DNA from: an uncultured Lachnospiraceae bacterium
GTDB lineage: Bacteria; Bacillota; Clostridia; Lachnospirales; Lachnospiraceae
Assembly: GCA_958402795.1 (NCBI GenBank)
Contig: CATXUX010000036.1
Location: 1-36,031 of the forward strand
Direction of reading: 5' to 3'
DNA length: 36,031 bases
A program made the translations under genes and the position numbers. Shown here piece by piece: positions 29,660 to 36,031 of this stretch. Each line of letters starts with the position of its first letter. Within the stretch, counting starts at the first letter, position 1. The notes under the pieces were generated by a model. The model saw only the letters and a program-made list of their open reading frames with translations, had not been told where the DNA came from and made no database searches.

Positions 29660-30340
29660 ATGCGGAACAGATTTGACAGACAGTTACAGACATTGGATGA
29701 GCAGCTTACACATATGGGCGAACTCTGTGAAGTTGCGATCGCGAACGCAACGAAAGCATTATGCGAGGGCGATATCCAGCAGGCGAAAGCGGTGATGGAG
29801 GCGGACGAGGAGATCGATCAGATGGAGAAAGATATCGAGCGTCTCTGTCTGAAACTCTTGCTGCAGCAGCAGCCGGTTGCGCGCGATCTGCGCAGGATTT
29901 CTGCTGCGCTGAAAATGATTACAGATATGGAGCGGATCGGAGACCAGACGTCAGATATCGCGGAAATCGTAATTTCATCCAAACACAATACGGCGAACGA
30001 TATTGAGGAAATCGGCGCAATGGCAAATGTAGTCAGCCGGATGGTGCGGGAGAGCGTGAACGCTTATGTGCAGAAAGACCTGGAACTTGCAAGGCAGGTT
30101 GTGCTGGAGGACGATACGGTAGATGCGTATTTTGAAAATGTCCGGGAGCAGATGATCACGTTTATCAGGGAAGAGCAGGGACGCCACGGCGGACATATTT
30201 TTGACCTGATCATGGTGACAAAATATCTGGAGCGAATCGGCGATCATGCGACCAATATTGCCGAGTGGGTGGAATTTTCCATCACGGGCGTACATCAGAA
30301 TATTCCGCTTGTAGAACAGGAACAAAGCGAGGAACAATAG
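29660..30340 (+). CDS. phoU: Phosphate transport system regulator PhoU
   Basis: This 226-residue all-helical protein has two PhoU repeats, each with the metal-cluster motif: M-E-R-I-G-D-Q-T-S-D-I-A-E (about residues 92-104) and L-E-R-I-G-D-H-A-T-N-I-A-E (about 190-202). It links the Pst transporter to the PhoR kinase and represses the Pho response in high phosphate. It starts 3 bases after pstB and is followed by phoP and phoR in one operon. Confidence 0.96.
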   Translation: MRNRFDRQLQTLDEQLTHMGELCEVAIANATKALCEGDIQQAKAVMEADEEIDQMEKDIERLCLKLLLQQQPVARDLRRISAALKMITDMERIGDQTSDIAEIVISSKHNTANDIEEIGAMANVVSRMVRESVNAYVQKDLELARQVVLEDDTVDAYFENVREQMITFIREEQGRHGGHIFDLIMVTKYLERIGDHATNIAEWVEFSITGVHQNIPLVEQEQSEEQ

Positions 30341-30360
30341 ATAGAAAGCGAGGAAGAGCG

Positions 30361-31029
30361 ATGATTTTCTGTGTGGAGGATGATGATAATATCCGGGAAC
30401 TGGTAATCTATACACTGGAAACAACGGGGATGAAAGCACGCGGCTTTTCAGAGGGAAATTCCTTTATGGAGGCGCTGGCGTTTGAAACGCCGGATCTGAT
30501 TCTTCTGGATATCATGCTTCCGGGAGAGGATGGCCTGGCAATCCTCCGCAGACTGAAAGATTCCTCAAAGACGAAAGAAATCCCCGTTATCATGGTAACG
30601 GCAAAAGGCACAGAATATGATAAAGTGATCGGACTGGATTCCGGCGCGGACGATTACGTGACAAAACCATTCGGGATGATGGAACTGGTATCCAGGATCA
30701 AAGCGGTTCTCAGGCGGACAGGAAAAACGGCAGACAGTCCGGAACTGGAAAGCGGAATCGTAAAACTGAATGTGAAGAAGCATGAGGTGACGGTCAATGG
30801 TCATCCCGTTGTACTGACTCTGAAAGAATTTGAACTGCTGGAGCGTCTGATGCGCAACCGGAACATTGTGCTGACACGGGACCAGCTGTTGGAGGATATC
30901 TGGGGATATGATTTTGACGGAGAGACGAGAACCGTTGACGTTCATATCCGAACCCTGCGTCAGAAACTGGGAGAGGGCGGCGCGATGATAGAAACGGTCC
31001 GCGGAGTCGGATACCGGATACAGGAGTAA
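30361..31029 (+). CDS. phoP: PhoP/PhoB-type response regulator
   Basis: This 222-residue OmpR-family regulator has its phospho-acceptor Asp50 in L-I-L-L-D-I-M-L-P, acidic pocket Asp7/Asp8, Thr80 and Lys102. Its C-terminal winged-helix DNA-binding domain carries L-T-L-K-E-F-E-L-L and R-T-V-D-V-H-I-R. It would activate the pst operon through the repeats at 26037-26090. ATG 30361 follows GAGGAAG; the upstream in-frame start at 30265 lies inside phoU and lacks family similarity. It is paired with the kinase gene that follows 4 bases later. Confidence 0.93.
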   Translation: MIFCVEDDDNIRELVIYTLETTGMKARGFSEGNSFMEALAFETPDLILLDIMLPGEDGLAILRRLKDSSKTKEIPVIMVTAKGTEYDKVIGLDSGADDYVTKPFGMMELVSRIKAVLRRTGKTADSPELESGIVKLNVKKHEVTVNGHPVVLTLKEFELLERLMRNRNIVLTRDQLLEDIWGYDFDGETRTVDVHIRTLRQKLGEGGAMIETVRGVGYRIQE

Positions 31030-31033
31030 AGGG

Positions 31034-32344
31034 ATGAGAAGAAAGATTCAGAGGAGTATGATCCTGATCTTATCTGTGACACTGCTGATTTCTTATGCAC
31101 TGGTCACGGTGATACTTTACAGGCAGAGCTTATCGATTCTGGAGAATGAAGTAAAGCAGGAGGCGCACTATATCAGTACGGCAATCGAGATTTCAGGTAC
31201 CGGATATCTGGAAGAACTCGACGAGGTAGATGTGACCGCTCGTGTTACACAGATCAATGAGGCGGGGGAAGTTCTCTATGATTCCAGAAGAGATGAGAGT
31301 ACACTGGAAAATCACAAAAACCGCCGTGAGGTGAAGGACGCGCTTGCAAATGGAAGCGGAGAAGACGTCCGCATGTCGGACACAATCGGAAAAGAGCTGT
31401 ATTATTATGCGGTGCTGTTAGACGATGGCACCGTACTTCGTGTATCCAAGAGCATGGATTCACTCGCCAGTACCGCCATGCAGATTTTGCCGATGATGTG
31501 CCTTCTTGCCGCGGCGATGGCAGTGGTGGTCTGGTTCCTTGCAAAATGGCAGACCCGGAAACTGATCCGCCCGATCAATGAATTGGATATTGAACATCCG
31601 TTGGATAATGACGTTTACGAAGAGCTTACCCCTCTTTTGACGGCGATGGACCGGCAGAACAAGGAAAAAGATGCAGTGGCAAACATGCGTAAGGAATTTT
31701 CCGCGAATGTATCACATGAGTTAAAAACGCCTCTCACTTCGATCTCTGGTTATGCCGAAATTATGAAGAACGGACTGGTGCGGCAGGAGGATATCCCGGA
31801 ATTTTCCGAGCGTATTTACAAAGAAGCAAGACGGATGATCACGCTGGTGGAAGATATCATCAAACTGTCGAAACTGGATGAGGAGTCCGTGGAGCTGGAA
31901 AAAGAGGATGTGGAACTCTACGGACTGTGCAGGGAGATCGTAAGCCGTCTGTCGATGCAGGCCGCAGTGAAGCGGGTGCATATGACCGTGAGGGGGGAAG
32001 AGGTTACTTACCATGGAATCCGGCAGATTCTGGATGAAATGATCTACAATGTCTGCGAAAACTCCGTGAAATATAACGTAGACGGAGGCAGCGTTGAAAT
32101 CTGGGTGGGAAATACGCTGGACGGTCCCAGAGTGATCATCAGCGACACAGGGATCGGAATCCCGGAAGAACATCTGGACAGGATCTTTGAACGATTTTAC
32201 CGGGTGGATAAGAGCCATTCCAAAGAAACCGGAGGAACAGGACTCGGATTGTCCATTGTGAAGCACGGGGCGCTTCTGCATAATGCGAAGGTCTCGGTGG
32301 AGAGCAAGCCGGGAAATGGGACAAAAGTGACGATTCAGTTTTAA
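31034..32344 (+). CDS. phoR: PhoR-type sensor histidine kinase
   Basis: This 436-residue membrane kinase has two membrane segments (about 9-29 and 150-168) around an extracellular segment of about 120 residues. The H-box F-S-A-N-V-S-H-E-L-K-T-P-L-T-S carries phospho-acceptor His228. The N-box N-V-C-E-N-S-V-K-Y-N and G-boxes S-D-T-G-I-G-I-P and G-G-T-G-L-G-L-S-I-V-K-H are all intact. A PAS domain, present in Bacillus PhoR, seems absent. It would phosphorylate the PhoP-type regulator encoded next to it. Confidence 0.93.
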   Translation: MRRKIQRSMILILSVTLLISYALVTVILYRQSLSILENEVKQEAHYISTAIEISGTGYLEELDEVDVTARVTQINEAGEVLYDSRRDESTLENHKNRREVKDALANGSGEDVRMSDTIGKELYYYAVLLDDGTVLRVSKSMDSLASTAMQILPMMCLLAAAMAVVVWFLAKWQTRKLIRPINELDIEHPLDNDVYEELTPLLTAMDRQNKEKDAVANMRKEFSANVSHELKTPLTSISGYAEIMKNGLVRQEDIPEFSERIYKEARRMITLVEDIIKLSKLDEESVELEKEDVELYGLCREIVSRLSMQAAVKRVHMTVRGEEVTYHGIRQILDEMIYNVCENSVKYNVDGGSVEIWVGNTLDGPRVIISDTGIGIPEEHLDRIFERFYRVDKSHSKETGGTGLGLSIVKHGALLHNAKVSVESKPGNGTKVTIQF

Positions 32345-32414
32345 AAAATTCAGTTTTCCCCTGGATATCTTAAAATTTTGTGTTTTTTATTAAATATTTC
32401 TAAAACTTTCCATT

Positions 32415-32458
32415 GCAAAACTACCCCGTAAGGTGTACACTAATGGGGTAGTTTTTGC
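32415..32458 (+). terminator. Intrinsic terminator of the pst-pho operon
   Basis: A 13-base stem (32415-32427 with 32445-32458, one bulged T) around a 17-base loop, ending in five Ts followed by GC. It lies 70 bases after phoR. Confidence 0.7.
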
Positions 32459-32508
32459 ACTATAGCGCATTGTTACTTTAATACTGTGGTGCGGCAATAG
32501 GAGAAGAA

Positions 32509-33033
32509 GTGAATATGACCGGACAGGAGTTATTTGAAAAACTGCTGGAATCGTACAGATCAGCGTTTGATATTACCCGTCCGTTTGATGTCAATGGGGA
32601 CATATACGATGCGTATGCGGCATTCAACGTGACCAGTGCGAAGTATGTCCTCGTAAAGAAGGCAGAACTTTGGCGGGCGGTTTGTTATGAGCATACGTTT
32701 TTTGCATGCAGGGATCAGCTGGACACAGAAGATCTGAGCCGGTTCCGGAAAGAAATTGAGGAATATATTGAACCGCAGATCGTGCGGGGCGGCAGGGAGT
32801 GCATGGAAAAGGATCACATGTATACGTATGTGACCGGTATCTTTTTCGCGGAAGCCGGAGTCACGCCGGAACTGAAAAAAGAGATTAAGAGATTCAAATA
32901 CTTTAAAAATTACCGTATGGGACTGCGCGGCTACTGCGAGGGACGGCTTCTTGTATTTGATATGAAGAATGAGAAGGTGCTTGGAAATGCCGCGGCGCGG
33001 GATCTGATCAAAGGCTATAAGAAGGTCTTCTGA
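32509..33033 (+). CDS. Hypothetical cytoplasmic protein upstream of cstA
   Basis: This 174-residue protein starts at GTG 32509 (5 bases after AGGAG at 32499-32503) or ATG 32515 (11 bases). It has no signal or membrane segment. Notable are a Tyr/Asp/Ala-rich N-terminal part, a pair of Cys residues (C-Y-E-H-T-F-F-A-C, near residue 64), a Glu/Lys-rich centre and a Lys-Tyr-Phe-rich basic C-terminal third. It is read in the same direction as the cstA-type gene, 82 bases upstream, so they may be co-transcribed. I do not recognise the family. Regulation of, or association with, CstA is only a context guess. Confidence 0.75.
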   Translation: MNMTGQELFEKLLESYRSAFDITRPFDVNGDIYDAYAAFNVTSAKYVLVKKAELWRAVCYEHTFFACRDQLDTEDLSRFRKEIEEYIEPQIVRGGRECMEKDHMYTYVTGIFFAEAGVTPELKKEIKRFKYFKNYRMGLRGYCEGRLLVFDMKNEKVLGNAAARDLIKGYKKVF

Positions 33034-33115
33034 CCTCTTATTATATAGCACACGGCCTGAAGCCTGTATGATGCGGCGTCAGGTCAAAACTACAACAAGA
33101 AAAGGAGAGAGATTT

Positions 33116-34864
33116 ATGAATGCTGTAGTAATTTTATTTGTGGGCATTGCAATCCTTGTCATTGCATATCTTACATATGGCAAATGGCTTGCAGGACAAT
33201 GGGGTGTTGATCCGAGCAGAAAAACACCGGCTCACGAGCTGGAAGATGGTATGGATTACTGTCCTGCAAAGAGTCCTGTCCTGATGGGACATCATTTCTC
33301 ATCGATCGCAGGAGCCGGCCCGATCAACGGACCGATTCAGGCGGCAGTATTCGGATGGGTTCCGGTATTGCTGTGGGTACTGATCGGTGGTATTTTCTTC
33401 GGAGCTGTCCATGATTTCGGCGCTCTGTTTGCGTCTATCCGTAATAAAGGACAGTCGATCGGCGAGATCATCGCGGATACAATGGGAACAAAGGCTAAGA
33501 AGATTTTTATCATTTTCTCTTATCTGACACTGATCCTTGTCGTTGCGGCTTTTGCATCTATCGTTGCAAATACATTTACAGCAACTTATACGGAGACGGG
33601 AGCAATCGATTATGCTGCGTCTGCGGCGAATGCGTCCACGGCAATGATTTCGATTTTGTTTATCCTGATCGCTATTGTGTTCGGATTCCTTGTATACCGC
33701 AGAAATGCACCGCTGGGAGTTTCCACGATCGTCGGTGTTGCTGCAATCGTACTCTGTATGGTGATTGGACTGAACTGGCATCCGCTTTATCTGAACGGAC
33801 AGACCTGGATGATCATTGTCGGAATTTATATTTTGATTGCTTCTGTTACGCCGGTATGGATTTTGCTTCAGCCGCGTGATTACCTGAGTTCATTCCTGCT
33901 TTACTTCATGATGATTGTTGCAGTCGTGGGAATCATCGGCGCAGGACTTACGGGAAATGCAAGCTTGGATATCCCGGCGTTTACCGGGTTTGTGGATACG
34001 GCGGAGCATGGAACGGGAGTTTCCCTCGGAACACTGTTCCCGGCGCTGTTTGTAACGATTGCCTGCGGCGCAATCTCCGGTTTCCATTCACTGGTTGGTT
34101 CCGGAACAACGGCAAAACAGCTTGACAATGAAAGAGACGCCCGCCCGATCGCATACGGCGGTATGTTGATTGAGTGTGCGCTTGCAATCATTTCACTCTG
34201 TGCGGTTGGATATGTCTGGAAAGAGTATGTTCCGGGCGGCCTGACCACTCCGACAGCGGTATTTGCAACCGGTATTTCCCGGATGTGTGCAACGATTCCG
34301 TTCCTGAAGGGTGCTGAGAGCGTGATTTATTCGATGCTGGTACTTGCGGTATCTGCATTCTGTCTGACATCCCTGGATACGGCGACACGTCTTGCACGTT
34401 ACATGTTCCAGGAATTCTGGCTTGAGCCGGGTGAAGATGCAAGTCAGGTAACAGGCTACAAGAAAGTTCTGACCAATCCGTATGTGGCGACAGCGATCAC
34501 CGTTGTCTGCGGAATCGGTCTTGGTATGACCGGCTACTCCAAGATCTGGCCGCTGTTTGGCGCGGCGAACCAGCTCCTTGCAGCGCTTGGTCTGATGGCG
34601 GTAGCGACATGGCTTGGCAAGATGGGCAAGAACAATAAGATGTTCTTCATCCCGATGGCATTTATGCTTGTGGTAACACTGACTTCTCTGTGCATGACAA
34701 TCAATACGAACATCGGCAACGTGATGGGCGGCGTGGAGACAGGCTGGAGTATCATCCGTCTTGTGATCTGTGTCCTGCTGATTGTGCTTGCGATCGTCAT
34801 CGCAATCGACAGCATCAAGACACTGATGGCACAGAGCAAAGAAAAGAAAGCTGCGGCGAAATAG
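33116..34864 (+). CDS. cstA: Carbon starvation protein A (CstA) family transporter
   Basis: The 582-residue protein is a CstA-family membrane transporter. In Escherichia coli relatives import peptides or pyruvate (CstA, BtsT) during carbon limitation. The N-terminal part has L-M-G-H-H-F-S-S-I-A-G-A-G-P-I-N-G-P (about residues 57-74), the family signature. This is followed by about 15 hydrophobic segments and W-P-L-F-G-A-A-N-Q-L-L-A-A near residue 475. ATG 33116 follows AAAGGAGAGA; the longer frame from 33068 lacks a site. The substrate here cannot be told. A terminator follows at 34959-35005. Confidence 0.93.
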   Translation: MNAVVILFVGIAILVIAYLTYGKWLAGQWGVDPSRKTPAHELEDGMDYCPAKSPVLMGHHFSSIAGAGPINGPIQAAVFGWVPVLLWVLIGGIFFGAVHDFGALFASIRNKGQSIGEIIADTMGTKAKKIFIIFSYLTLILVVAAFASIVANTFTATYTETGAIDYAASAANASTAMISILFILIAIVFGFLVYRRNAPLGVSTIVGVAAIVLCMVIGLNWHPLYLNGQTWMIIVGIYILIASVTPVWILLQPRDYLSSFLLYFMMIVAVVGIIGAGLTGNASLDIPAFTGFVDTAEHGTGVSLGTLFPALFVTIACGAISGFHSLVGSGTTAKQLDNERDARPIAYGGMLIECALAIISLCAVGYVWKEYVPGGLTTPTAVFATGISRMCATIPFLKGAESVIYSMLVLAVSAFCLTSLDTATRLARYMFQEFWLEPGEDASQVTGYKKVLTNPYVATAITVVCGIGLGMTGYSKIWPLFGAANQLLAALGLMAVATWLGKMGKNNKMFFIPMAFMLVVTLTSLCMTINTNIGNVMGGVETGWSIIRLVICVLLIVLAIVIAIDSIKTLMAQSKEKKAAAK

Positions 34865-34958
34865 GATATAGAGTTACTATTCGCAACCATGATATAGGAA
34901 GCAAGATATAGAAAGCAGTTTAATACTGCTATTCATAATGAAACAATCAGTAATAAAG

Positions 34959-35005
34959 AAAAAGAAGATTCCAGAACGTGGATTACGTTCCGGAGTCTTC
35001 TTTTT
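34959..35005. terminator. Bidirectional terminator between cstA and araC-type genes
   Basis: A long hairpin pairs 34959-34979 with 34985-35005 (one A-C mismatch and one G-T pair) and has A and T runs at its ends. It overlaps the last codons of the AraC-family gene. It serves both convergent genes. Confidence 0.8.
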
Positions 35006-35843
35006 TGTGGGTGGACAGTTCCCTTGGGGTGGTATGGAATTCTGCTTTGTATGCCCGGGAGAACGTGGAGTAATTTTTAAATCCCGACGCAAAGCAGGCT
35101 TCTGTGACGGTCATACCGGAAGTGATGTAATCCTGCGCCAGCATGAGCCTTCGCCGGGTAATATATGTGCCGATGGTAACGCCGGTCTCGGATTTAAAGA
35201 GACGCATCATGTAATATTTGCTCAGATAGAACGTGGACGCAATGGTGTCGATATCCAGCGTGTCGGTCAGATGCTCCTGAATATAATGCATGATTTCAAT
35301 CACTTTTGGATTGTACATGCCCGTATCCAGATATTCAATCCGCTCTTTGATCGCTGCCCGGTTGAGCTGGATCATAAATTCCAGAAACAGGATTTCCCGG
35401 TAGAGCGAACCGGCATACTCGGTGTCGTCGAAAGAGTGCTCCAGACGGGTTGTCGTTTTGAACAGGGTGCTTTTTGGGAGGGACGGAATACGCAGGACAT
35501 AAGACTGTTCTTCGCTGGCACGCTGGAAACAATAAGTCAGGTCATATTCTTCCGTGTGATAGGCTTCCATAAATCCGGGTGAGATATAAACGATAATGCG
35601 CTCATAAATCTCGGATCCGTCCACAAATACCCGGTGTATGTCATTGCGGTTTACGAGGACGATGTCATACGGCTGCAGTTCATATGTTTTTCCTTCAACA
35701 AAATACTGCACCTTCCCGCGGATAAAAATTGTGATCTTATGGAAATCATGCGTGTGATAGTCGTACTCCTTTTCCTCCTGATCTGTGAGATGGAAGAGAC
35801 GGAAGTCACTGTTCAGATATCCTCTCTTGCTGTATTGCTGCAT
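34983..35843 (-). CDS. AraC-family transcriptional regulator with cupin domain
   Basis: This 286-residue regulator has an N-terminal cupin-like sensing domain: D-Y-H-T-H-D-F-H-K-I near residue 27 and L-Q-P-Y-D-I-V-L-V near 57. Its C-terminal double helix-turn-helix starts about residue 183 (T-L-D-I-D-T-I-A). The second helix-turn-helix shows V-T-E-A-C-F-A-S-G-F-K-N-Y-S-T-F-S-R, the AraC signature. Such proteins often respond to sugars and control carbohydrate genes; the effector is unknown, and no carbohydrate cluster lies beside it within the window. ATG 35843 follows AAAGGA. Its C-terminal codons form one arm of the terminator hairpin. Confidence 0.93.
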   Translation of the reverse strand: MQQYSKRGYLNSDFRLFHLTDQEEKEYDYHTHDFHKITIFIRGKVQYFVEGKTYELQPYDIVLVNRNDIHRVFVDGSEIYERIIVYISPGFMEAYHTEEYDLTYCFQRASEEQSYVLRIPSLPKSTLFKTTTRLEHSFDDTEYAGSLYREILFLEFMIQLNRAAIKERIEYLDTGMYNPKVIEIMHYIQEHLTDTLDIDTIASTFYLSKYYMMRLFKSETGVTIGTYITRRRLMLAQDYITSGMTVTEACFASGFKNYSTFSRAYKAEFHTTPRELSTHKKEDSGT

Positions 35844-35880
35844 AATCTTGCGTCCTTTCTCCTGAATACTGTTATGATAC

Positions 35881-35909
35881 AGTATAATGCTTTTGAAATC
35901 GGTTTACAA
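35881..35909 (-). promoter_or_regulatory. Sigma-A-like promoter for araC-type gene
   Basis: Minus strand: TTGTAA (35904-35909), 17 bases, TATACT (35881-35886), about 38 bases before the start codon. A TACTG/CAGTA inverted repeat lies just downstream of the -10 (around 35867-35884) and might be an operator. Nothing else recognisable is seen in 35910-36031. Confidence 0.6.
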
Positions 35910-36031
35910 CAATTTACAGAAATATTTAGGGCATTATCTGCAATATAAAAAGGCATTTTGCTTATATTTATTTGAAACCCGTCTTTAGAAGTTAACACCA
36001 TATTCTTTCGGAGCAAATATTATTCCTAACA

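Overview
The window looks like a chromosomal segment of a spore-forming Clostridia, most likely Lachnospiraceae. It carries the spoIIAA-spoIIAB-sigF cluster and a full spoVA set, a Gram-positive LtaS-type sulfatase, AGGAGG-type ribosome binding sites and moderate GC. Species cannot be named from sequence alone. No rRNA, tRNA, CRISPR array, insertion sequence or prophage was found.

Layout: (1) 1-4042 is accessory. It holds the N-terminus of a Lys/Ala/Pro-rich protein leaving the window on the minus strand, a predicted AAA-ATPase/PD-(D/E)XK protein, and a HipA-like kinase locus with small stand-alone partners and a broken adaptor gene. (2) 4122-6073 has two exported cell-wall hydrolases. (3) 6115-14204 is housekeeping: valS behind an attenuator-like leader, an LTA-synthase-family protein, folC, a 44-codon gene and a TPR membrane protein. 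(4) 14383-21231 is the sporulation block: spoIIAA, spoIIAB, sigF, a 55-codon gene, spoVAA, spoVAB, then an intruding AT-rich AbiE-type (type IV) toxin-antitoxin remnant with a broken toxin gene, then spoVAC (inverted), spoVAD and spoVAE. (5) 21328-21642 is a candidate type I toxin-antitoxin unit: a 28-residue membrane peptide with a convergent antisense RNA. (6) 21823-32344 is mainly phosphate: a Na/Pi cotransporter with PhoU-like tail, a GH3 glycosidase on the minus strand, and pstS-pstC-pstA-pstB-phoU-phoP-phoR behind PhoP-box-like repeats. (7) 32509-35843 has an unknown 174-residue protein, a CstA-type transporter and an AraC-family regulator.

How the genes work together: SpoIIAA, SpoIIAB and SigF form the forespore partner-switching module. 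SigF then SigG would drive the SpoVA proteins that load dipicolinic acid into the spore, and matches to the SigF/SigG promoter consensus precede spoVAA, spoVAC and spoVAD. The pst-pho operon is self-contained: PhoR/PhoP sense phosphate limitation, PhoP would bind the repeats upstream of pstS, and PhoU modulates the transporter and kinase.

Most notable observations: a PstS whose two halves are in swapped order (circular permutation) relative to the classical protein; the candidate type I toxin/antisense pair; divergent SigG-like promoters serving an inverted spoVAC; the AbiE module lodged inside the spoVA cluster; and a split, partly decayed HipA-like locus.
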